Positions 55,979-64,000 of a DNA stretch of 64,000 nt are shown piece by piece; the first letter of the stretch is position 1; every line of letters starts with the position of its first letter. This DNA comes from Eutreptiella sp. 'Long Island Sound 2002' (Eukaryota > Euglenozoa > Euglenophyceae > Eutreptiales > Eutreptiaceae). The position numbers and the translations under genes were made by a program. The stretch spans positions 30,463,759-30,527,758 of the forward strand of contig OZ038388.1 in NCBI GenBank assembly GCA_964036045.1. The letters are read 5' to 3'. The notes under the pieces were generated by a model. It saw nothing but the letters and a program-made list of their open reading frames with translations. It was not told the origin of the DNA and did not search any database.

Positions 55979-56622
55979 AGTAAGAAAAAGTGCTTTTCCA
56001 ATGCTTTAGGGTATACTTTAGTTGTATTAGAGGTGCCCTAGGCAGTCTTGCACTTTTATCTTAGTATTGGCCTAATCAAAATGGGTGGTAACACATTTTG
56101 ACCTATAGAACCAAACACTAAATCAGGATGTTGTGTGGACCCCTTAATCCCCAAGCAATGTGCACTAAAACATCTTTTCCTGAGTGATTGAGGCACTGAT
56201 ATACTGAAGGCAGAGCCTATAAATTTATCTATGTTTTCTCATGAATTCTTAGCTATCCTAGTGGTATGCACCCTAGGGGGCCGGGGCACCTCTTTTTGAG
56301 AGGTCCTGGGTTCAATACCCAGTCAGTCAATCAGTTTTTCTCAAGCATGTAAAATACTTCATCCTGAGTTGTTTTGGGTGTTAATTGCTGTGGTCTATTG
56401 TTGATAGCTCTCTTTATCTAACTCTCTGTGACTGCAGCCCTTCATGCTTTGATCCTGTTTATCTTCTACTTGCTTATCTTTGGCTTGGGTTATCCCCGAT
56501 AGTTTGTATTTCAACAACAAAACGTTTTCATCATCAAAAACAGGCAGCAGGAACCTGACACGAGCAGCAAGCAGCAGGAGAGGCACATCAAAAACACAGT
56601 GCTGAAAAAACTATAAAACTTT
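55979..56622 (+). repeat. 5' LTR of Gypsy copy 2 (644 bp)
   Basis: Its left ~340 bp and right ~200 bp match the 784-bp LTR of copy 1. The middle (about 56325-56430) is unrelated and shorter, so the LTRs have exchanged or lost a central module. It has the same start (AGTAAGAAAAAGTGC) and the same PBS after the end. Confidence 0.88.
56248..56322 (+). other. tRNA-like sequence in LTR of copy 2
   Basis: Same A box region and TTTTTGA anticodon-like loop as in copy 1. Here the T arm is canonical (CTGGG 56306-56310, loop TTCAATA, CCCAG 56318-56322), while the 3' half of the closing stem is lost because the LTR diverges there. Confidence 0.6.
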
Positions 56623-56623
56623 C

Positions 56624-56636
56624 TGGTAGCAAGAGG
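56624..56636 (+). other. Primer-binding site of Gypsy copy 2
   Basis: TGGTAGCAAGAGG, identical to 13839-13851. Confidence 0.75.
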
Positions 56637-56717
56637 TAGACAGTCTCTGCGTACCGGCAGTAACCCCGTGCCGTACATCCAGTGCGCCGAGAACTGTCCT
56701 CAGCAAGAAGGGCGAAT

Positions 56718-58307
56718 ATGGACACAAAGAAGGAGGACACCGACGCGAGGATGGCGCCTCAGACACCAACAATGCCAGCACCTGCTGAGCCTGGACCTGG
56801 ACCTAGCGCTGTACCTTCGGTGCCCTTACATGGGCCAGTGGAAGTGGTTGATGACTCGCTGGAGAGACTTCAGTCGGCCTTCCGGGCCCTCTCAGTTGAG
56901 GAGGTGGACACCAACTCTCTGAAGAGAAAGAGGGAGTGAGAGAAGGATGCAGGAGAAAGCATGGCAGACGAAGGAGTGGACCATGGGCACGACCCGACGA
57001 GCGAGTCAACCTTCGAGGGCGCACCAAGCGCCTCTGGCCTCCACGCATCACCCTCTCCTACAACCACCACACTCTCAACTCCAGACCCAGCCGCTGCAAC
57101 ATCCATCCCCATAACCACCCCGCCTATGGCTGAGGGCACAGGCTTTACTGGTATGCTGACCTACCCTGCCTATGGTGTGGACCCATCCACCACTGCGTTT
57201 CCAGAGGCAACTACTGCCAGTGAGCCACTGGCCTCCAGTTCTGCGCCGCGCTGGTATGCGGCGGACTATCACCATCCTCTACCCGCTACGGGAACCTATG
57301 TGGATGTTCCTGGGTATGCAACCCTGAGTGGGCTGAGGAGGGGCCCCGAGTCATGCGGGAGTAGGAGTAGAGGATCGGGGAGATCCTCCAACAGGTCCCT
57401 GACGCGGTCGGAGATCAATGAGGCACTCCGAGGAGCCACCTCTAAACTTGTGGGTGATCTCACTCAAGAGATTCGGGCTAAACTGGAGCCCCTGATTCCT
57501 CCCCAAGCGTGGCCTACCATCGTGGGAGTTTCACCCCACCGAGTACAAGCCAATCATCTGGTGGCGGGGTTGACAAACACCCTGGGGAGCCTGAGGAGCC
57601 GACCGATGCCGACCCCTGCTGTGATACCAAGAAACCCTTTCATACCAAGAACGGCCCAGCCTCCCTACAGCCACGTGAGGAATTCCACAAGAGCCGAGCT
57701 GGACCGGCTGGGGCTGACAGCCCTAAGGGCAATGGTTGACGTGGAGCCTTATGGCTCTAGTGACCTTGGCGGAGACCCCTCTGACGATGAGCAGCCGTCC
57801 ATGACTTCTGCTTCGCCCTCGAAGGACGACGACCCTGAGGACCCCGAGAACCTGACTGGGCGGAAGAAGAAGAAGAAGAGGAAGAAAAAGCGCCCTGAGG
57901 GACGCAGGTCTCAGGAGGCTAAGGCCATTGCCACCTCCAAAATTGTGGTGAACTTGCCTGAGTTCACAGGCAAGGATCTCAGCAATTTCGCTGAGAACTT
58001 TGGCCAGTTCCTCCGAATGACTGGCCAAACCCATGCTAGTGGGCGAGTCAAGTGTGATCTGCTCCTGCAGTGCTGCAAGACCAAGTACCTGGAGAAGCAA
58101 GTCAAGCAGATCGTGACAAAGTTCGCCACCTTTGCCGACGTGTTGGTTGCCTTGGAGAGGCAGTATGCAACCTATGAAACCGACCTCTCCATCAGGGCCG
58201 AGATCCAGAACCTGGCCATGCTGCCCAACAACCCCAAACCAGCCAGGGTCTCTGAGCTACTGGCTGACCTGGACCACTGGGCTGGACGACTGACGCCCGG
58301 TTCCTAC
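56718..58307 (+). pseudogene. gag: Gag of Gypsy copy 2 (stop, 3'-truncated)
   Basis: ATG 56718 (MDTKKEDTD) is homologous to 13940. A TGA at 56937-56939 lies where copy 1 has a Ser codon (AGC); afterwards the frame is open to 58307. Frame and order follow copy 1: an acidic Pro/Thr-rich N-terminus, a Lys/Arg patch near 57865, and the capsid-like core VNLPEFTGKDLSNFAENFG near 57950. The zinc knuckle is beyond the break. At the two stop positions of copy 1 this copy has sense codons (CGA near 57430, TAT near 58173), which shows that the stops in copy 1 are mutations. The TGA at 58308 belongs to the joined foreign sequence. Confidence 0.88.
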
Positions 58308-58310
58308 TGA

Positions 58311-59590
58311 CGCGTTCCCGTGGGGGGCCTGGCCACGGGACGGTGCGGCGGACACGCACAAGCAAGCAGGCAGGCAAAGCACTGCGCTCACAGGGGCATC
58401 CTCATGCTCGTGTCATGTGACAAAGCGTTTCAGGATCCTTGCCACTCTGAAACAAGGGAACAAAGGTATGTACAGCAACACATGAGGATATGTACACATG
58501 GGCTTAAGACTGGACTGGGGTAAGGGCATCACAGGACAATAGACACTCATATCCCAATCCCAGGTCCGACCCTCTCAGTGGCTGGCAGGGGCGGGGGCTC
58601 AAACACAACCCATGCCCTGCCCAGTCCGGACCCTGACACCCTGCCGATAGGGGAGGGTGTCCCGCCCAGCCACAGGCGAGTTCCTGGGAACCAAGGCGCT
58701 CCAAGGCCAACGAACAGTGGCTTCCTACGCTCCCTTAACGGCAGGTCCCAACCCCACTTGTAGCCAGAGATAAGGCCCCGCCATTATCCCCTAAGTAAGT
58801 AGTAAGTAAGGGCGGCCGCGTCCGCAGCCTCATCTGACTCCTCCTTGTTTGTTTTACATGGTGGCCGCCTCTGGCGGGAAGGAGTGCTCTCCACCATCAG
58901 TTCCCCTGGCGACTCCTGTCTCACCTCACGGCTGAGAACTTCAACCAGGTTCCCTTGGGGCATGACCGGTGGTAGGCTCCCTTCAGTCGCTGCCCTCACG
59001 GTTTCAGCTCCTTCCGGTCACCCTTTGAAGGATCCCCCGGCCTTCCCCCCCTAGCACAGCCTATTGGGCGCCTGCAGGCGGGTTTCCTGTGGATAGCCCT
59101 CGCCGACAGCGGAGCATTTCTCTCTGTCAACCACATTCCACCACTCCTCATCCCTCACGGGCTGGAGTACCCACTCGGCTCCCGGATGCACTTGGTTGTC
59201 GTCCATCCACGGCTGGAGGCCCGGGGGTGACCCTTTCCACCTTCCCCCTGGTCCCGCTCACGCGTGAACCTACGTGTACTCAGGCCATTGACCCGGGGAT
59301 CTCAAATTCAGCCCTCACCCCTGCGGACACCTCACGGCCGTCCCGGAGTTCAGGGCATTTTCCCGACTTCCCGTGGCCAGGTTCCCCATGGTTGGCCCAT
59401 GGTTCACCACTCCATGGCGATTGGTTTCCCAATCCCATGGGGCTGTTGCTTGGCGCTTTCGGCCTCCCTGCCCTTCCCTTGTCCCATTCCCCTTTGCCTC
59501 TTCCCGGCACCGGCCCGTTCCCCGCGTCCCATGGACTCCCTACCCCGTCGGGCCGTCGTGCGGCCCTAGCCACACGCCCTTCCCCGCCCC
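58311..59590. other. Unassigned C-rich segment after the Gypsy break
   Basis: GC-rich, mostly C over G on the + strand from about 58900. No gene is recognised. The ORF starting 59089 continues into the tandem repeat. Confidence 0.5.
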
Positions 59591-59599
59591 GTCCCCTTG

Positions 59600-60125
59600 T
59601 CCCTTCATCCCGTGTCTATACCCCGGCTGGTCGCCTGCTACCCTGTGGCGCTGGCCCACTGGGGCCTCTTCCTTCCGGGGACCGCTTCGCGCGCTTAGCA
59701 CGGGTCGCTCCCTTCCCGCCCCCGTCCCTTTCCCCTGTGCCGCGGCCCCAGCCTAATCCCCTGGGCTGTCGTGTGGCCCCTTCCCATCCCTCATCCCGTG
59801 TATATACCCCACCGCGCCGCCAGCAACCCTGTGGCGCGGACCCACTGGATCCTCATCCATCCGGGGACCGTTTCGTGCGCCTAGCACGGGTCGCTCCCTT
59901 CCCGCCCCCTTCCCCCTTGCTGCAGCCCCGGCCTATTCCCCTGGGTTGTCGTGCGGCCCCATCCCATCCCTCTTCCCGTGTTTCTACCCCACCGGGCTGC
60001 CAGCAACCCTGTGGCGCGGGCCCACTGGATCCTCACCCATCGGGGGACCGTTTTGTGCGCCTAGCACGGGTCGCTCCCCTCCCGCCCCCGCCCTCCTCTC
60101 CTGTGCCGTCTCCCTTTCTGTCCTA
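59600..60125 (+). repeat. ~180-bp tandem repeat, three copies
   Basis: The landmark CGGGTCGCTCCC occurs at 59701, 59887 and 60067 (186 and 180 bp apart). Since both spacings are multiples of 3, the units keep one open frame within a 346-codon ORF (59089-60126). That frame reads SGDRF(A/V)RLARVAP and (Q/L)PCGA(D/G)PL in each copy. Pro-rich and without known domain; coding status unknown. Confidence 0.8.
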
Positions 60126-62800
60126 GCCACCTGGGGCCGTCGCGTGGCCCTAGCCACTCGTCCTTTTCTGTCCCGTCTCCTTGTGGTGCTGCGGGGTGTT
60201 GTCCGCGTTTATTTCCTTCTTTTTTTTTTTGCCGTGCTTTTTTCCGCTTGGTTCCCTCCTCCCTGCATGCACGCACAACAGCACTGCTTCGCCATCTGTC
60301 TCGGTTCTGTTCGGCGCTCTCGTCCAGTCCCTCCGCCATCCTGTGGCGCTGCCCTTGGCGGTCCCCGGCCATGCCGGGCGACCCAGCCATTTAGCCCTCG
60401 TTGCTGTACATGTATCCGCTCTCTCTCCTCTCTACCGTCCCCTCCCCTCTGTCTCCTGCCCGCCCTCTTTGTGTTGTTCTCCTGCTCCGTTTGCTCGCCG
60501 CTGGTCCTCTCCGCGCCATGGTTGTATCTCGCGCGCCCTCACGCGTCTCAGGGCCTCCGCCCTGTCTTCCAACCTGTACGCCGACCTGGGCGGCCTCCCC
60601 AGACACCCCTTCGGGGGGACTCCCCCGTCGTCCTCTCCCGCCGGCCGCCCCTCCGTCAGTTCCCTGATGGTCGGGCGGGGCGGCCGGTACGGCTCTATGC
60701 GGGCCATCGGCATGGCACTTCTCTGTGAGACATTGTGTTCCTTTGCGCCCTCGTTGGCCCCCTGTTCCCCCCACCTCCCGCGCCCTGCCTCCTCTTTGTG
60801 CCCTTCCTGTGTGTCCTCCTGTCCTGCTGTTGTTTTTTTTTCTTTCTGTGCTCGCGTTCCTTGCTGCTCCCGCGCGCCCTGCGTGTGCCCCCTGCTCTTC
60901 TCCGTGCTACCCTGGTCTCTCTGCCCTGCGCCCCCTCTCTCGCCTGTCTCCCCTTCCATTCTCCTTCTCGCTGTCGACCCTGCCTGTACATCTGCCCTCC
61001 CTGTCTGTGCCGCGCTGTCACTCGTGTGTGCCACCGCGTGCTCTACCCCTGCCCCTCCCCCTCGCCCCTACCCTGTCCCCTGGGTGCTCCCTAGGTCCCC
61101 GCCTCTCACCCCATCCTGGCTGCCTGGCGCCCTGTGTGTGTGTGGGGGGGGTGTATCTGTGGTCTGGACTGCGGCCCTGTACCCACCATGCGCCGGAGAC
61201 GCTTGTCGTACTCCCGCCGCTGCATTTGCACTGTGGAGCCCTTGTTGTGTTTGGTCGTAGGTGTCCCATGGCGCCGGTGGCCACCAAGGCCTGGCGTGGT
61301 CAACCCCTCTGAGCCTGGCGCACGTAAGCTCAATGTCTTCAATGCAGCACCTTCCTGCCACGCAGAGAGCTTTGCCGCCATGTACCATGTCGGCGGATAG
61401 CCCGCACAGCCCGGCTGCCAATCCACTGGGGCGCCACCGTGACGTGGCTCCACTGCACCGGATTCGAGTACACCTGCACTGCCCAACTTGTCGGAATATT
61501 GGATGCGTCTGCCCGTTCGCCTCTCCTGCAAGTCAGAGCCTGGGCGCCGTGCTGCACCCGTGGGGCACAGCGCTGCTCCACGCCTTCACTGGCCGTTCTC
61601 GCCAGTCACGACCTCGCGCTCTGCTCCGTCACTGTACCACACGCCGATACTGCTTCCCGTCTGCTGCCCGTTCTGCCCCACACTGCTCGCCGTACCCACG
61701 ATACGTCTCGCGTCCCACTGCCCGGTTGCTTCCTCCGCACTCGCCTGTGCCCCCGTACTCCGCCGCACAACTACAACTACAACTACAACTAGGCCCCATC
61801 TCCCCTCTCCCCCGCCGCTGGTCCTGTGCTCTCCGCTTGGGGTTCTCGTCCGCGTGCGCCATCACCACGTCCCCCTCCACTTTGGGCCGTGTCCCTGCCC
61901 TCCTCTGCGCACTTGCACCTCTCTGCTCCCCTCCTCCTCTCCTCGTGTCTGCCACATCCCCTCCCCACCCTCCTCCACCTCCTCCGAACCCCCGCGTCCG
62001 CCTCCCCGCATCCCATCTGCCCGTCCCTCCGCACGCCCCTGGCCCCCTGCCCCTAGCGCTCCCCGCTCCTGCTCCTGCCCGGCCCTACGCGTCGCCACCG
62101 TACCGCCCCACCCGCTGCAACAGCTCTCGCAGCATGTGGACCCTGTGCTTCTTCCCCTTCTCCCGGGGACAGTCCAGGCGCACCCCCGGGAGCGCCACTC
62201 CCAGCATCCTCCTCCACCGCCCCTCATCCATCTCCGGCCCCCTTTCCCTGGGCCTCCCCGCCCTGCCGACCAGGTCACTGAAGGGGCGGGGCCCCCTCTT
62301 CTCCCGCCTTCCCCTCGTCTTCCCCGCCCACTTCACGTAGCGGGCCAGCTCCGCCACTTCTGTTGTGGTTTGTTTCTTGGGAACTCGACTGCACTCTTGT
62401 GCCTCTTTGTTTCTCACACCCAGGAAGGGCACACCACAACGGGGAGACCAGCGCCGCCCCAGCCCCACCAAACACCCCAACACACACCACCGAAGCAAAC
62501 ATCGGACGCCATACGGGACACACCAGCGCACGCCCACCGGCCACCGGAAACCACACGGAGAACGGAGGGCACACCTACACGGGGAGTACGGGCCACACCC
62601 ACAGAGGAAGCCGCAGGGAACGCCGCCGCACGGCGCACCACCACGCCCTCACCACCAGGCGACGACTCCAACCAGGCACCGGAAGAGGACGAAACCACGG
62701 CCGCGGCACCCACGGCTACGGACCCCCAGAGGACACGGGACCAAGGCACCGGCCCCCAGGGAGGGCAACCCCACGGACCGTCACGCGACCACACCATGGG
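60126..62800. other. Long pyrimidine-rich then A/C-rich segment
   Basis: From about 59000 to 62350 the + strand is C/T-rich; from about 62410 it becomes A/C-rich. A (CAACTA)n hexanucleotide lies at about 61768-61792. ORFs up to 438 codons are low-complexity Pro/Ser/Thr translations, most likely by-products of few stops in C-rich DNA. The phrase CACACCCAGGAAGG occurs near 62416 and again near 63637. Confidence 0.5.
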
Positions 62801-62804
62801 CTAA

Positions 62805-63460
62805 AAGGGCCGGGCTGCGTTACCGTCGCGGTTTGACGCAGAGTACTGCTATGCACTTGGATTGACGGCCGGGGGCTTGATCTCAGCTGGCCTCACGTCC
62901 GTGAGGGCGTCCGTCACCAACCTGTTGCGTCCAGTGGAGGAATGGCACTGCGGCGGCACGCCGATCCCGTCCATGATGAATTTCGAGCGCCGCAAGGGGA
63001 AGTGAAAGGCTGTGAACGATCGCGAAGGCCTTGGTGCTGCTGGACGGTGCCCCCTTCAAGGCCATCTCCGAGCGCCGTGACGACTGGAAGAGCCAAGATT
63101 ACTACCGGTGCCCCGGACCCCTGCAGTTCAGCACCGGAGATATGGACATCCCCCTGACCCTGAAGTATGAGCTCATCCCCCGGCGGCACCGACCCGGACC
63201 CTCATGTCCCTGCCAGCGCAGCCGAGCTGCAGTGCAAGCCTTTCGCCACTCAAACAGCGTTCGGAAGCCACCTCCACCGTCCGACTCCTGATTTCTGTTT
63301 GTCTGCCTTGGAGAAGGAACGTCTTCCTACACCCCGAGTACGCCTGCCTGTCAGCGGGGCCCGGTGAAGATTGAGTCCATGGGTGAGAGTCAGCGTGCAC
63401 GCCCCAAGGACACCGTGATCATTCAGTAGAACTTCCCGAAGACCTACCCGACCCACACAG
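62805..63460 (+). pseudogene. PPi-dependent phosphofructokinase pseudogene
   Basis: Two parts resemble eukaryotic pyrophosphate-fructose-6-phosphate phosphotransferase, a cytosolic glycolytic enzyme. Part 1 (62805-63180) has FDAEYCYALGLTAGGLISAG, VEEWHCGGTPIPSMMNFERR and, after a TGA (63003-63005) and a frameshift near 63015, GAPFKAISERRDDW and CPGPLQFSTGD, i.e. the end of a PFP domain. Part 2 (63302-63460) resembles the start of a PFP subunit: SALEKERL, then in another frame GPVKIE and, past a TAG at 63427, NFPKTY. C-terminal sequence followed directly by N-terminal sequence suggests a fused two-domain protein, as in some protists, or two joined fragments. No introns interrupt part 1, which would suit a processed copy. 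Several disablements make it non-functional. Confidence 0.72.
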
Positions 63461-63469
63461 GCCAGGCTG

Positions 63470-64000
63470 ACCTCCACTGACCCACCGCGGCACCACGCGA
63501 GACCACGGCACACCGCACCACAGCGCGCCACAGAGCAACGCACCACAGCACGACGCGACGCGACGCGGCACAGAGCGGCACAGCACGACACAACTGACCC
63601 TAACCTGAGGGACTAACCGAAGCCAGCCACCGCACACCCAGGAAGGCGCCGCGCCACCACGCCACACACCAGCACCGCAAGCCACACACGGGGCCACAGC
63701 GCGCCAGGCGACAACGGTGACGGACCACCCAGAAGATTACAGCCGGCACCGCAGAGGGGTAAGGACACGAACAGCCCCAGCCCCCTAACCCAAAACCACA
63801 AGCAGCCGCCTGGCGCAGCCGCCCAGCCGGCAGAGCCAGGACCTAACCCAGCAAGAAAGAGCGCCGAGCCCACCGTGTACAAAGCCCACCCGACCCATGG
63901 GGCCGGAACGTGACCACACAGAACGCAACTGAAGACAGCAGTCCGGAAGACAACACTGAATGCAGGCCAGTGCGTGCGCCAGCCCAGGGCAGGCAGAGGG
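63470..64000. other. A/C-rich segment with short irregular repeats
   Basis: CACGACGCGACGCGACGCGG-type short repeats lie at 63480-63590. The rest is CA-rich without recognised genes. Confidence 0.5.

Larger units (their letters stand above)
55979..58307 (+). mobile_element. Truncated Gypsy copy 2 (5' LTR, PBS, most of gag)
   Basis: A related but distinct copy of the 13054-24385 element. It has LTR, primer site and gag, but breaks off at 58307 inside gag at the position equivalent to 15517 in copy 1. No pol or 3' LTR is in the window, and unrelated C-rich sequence follows. The gag copies differ at many positions, so this is a different subfamily or an older copy. Confidence 0.92.

Noticed and set aside
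61767-61792. (CAACTA)n as the 3' tail of another LINE
   Set aside because: LINE tails can be such microsatellites, but no LINE coding sequence is recognised upstream.

Overview
This is eukaryotic nuclear DNA, almost all of it repeats and transposable elements. I find no intact host gene, rRNA gene, CRISPR array or bacterial-style operon. Chromodomain Ty3/Gypsy, APE-type LINE and hAT elements, very long (TA)n tracts and a GC-rich background suggest a large, repeat-laden algal or protist genome. The only host-derived coding trace is a broken pyrophosphate-dependent phosphofructokinase copy, possibly of a fused two-domain form. I cannot name the species.

Layout. 1-7.6 kb: a G-rich 23/49-bp minisatellite lies between two copies of a ~212-bp block (1-212 and 6479-6690), then a ~590-bp (TA)n tract. 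7.6-25.5 kb: a decayed single-ORF LINE (zinc finger, APE endonuclease, reverse transcriptase, RNase H-like region, CCHC) is split by an 11.3-kb chromodomain Ty3/Gypsy element (13054-24385) with 784-bp LTRs. 25.5-31.4 kb: unassigned sequence carries a complete 2,926-bp hAT transposon (26977-29902) with a perfect 8-bp target duplication. 31.4-34.4 kb: (TA)n tracts alternate with two copies of a ~1.2-kb element that has short terminal inverted repeats and three internal 162-bp repeats. 34.4-56 kb: mostly unassigned DNA with small tandem and dispersed repeats, a convergent pair of tRNA-like sequences, an RNase H relic and a recent 286-bp tandem duplication. 56-58.3 kb: a truncated second Gypsy copy (LTR, primer site, most of gag). 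58.3-64 kb: C-rich DNA with ~180-bp tandem repeats and the phosphofructokinase pseudogene.

Most interesting points. (1) The hAT element's first ORF carries an AT-hook and a chromodomain where hAT transposases normally have a BED zinc finger, with four TGACGTCA palindromes upstream. (2) The Gypsy element has gag and pol in one frame, separated by UGA-CGG just before the protease, with a hairpin downstream. Its LTRs contain a tRNA-Lys-like fold with A and B boxes, and its pol has an extra domain between protease and RT that resembles the methyltransferase-like part of DIRS elements. (3) (TA)n tracts border several different elements and may act as landing sites.

Nesting gives relative ages. 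The LINE is oldest (two stops, a frameshift and a lost catalytic Asp). Gypsy entered later, with LTRs about 1.3% different by hand count. The hAT has an exact TSD, but its transposase is deleted and frameshifted.
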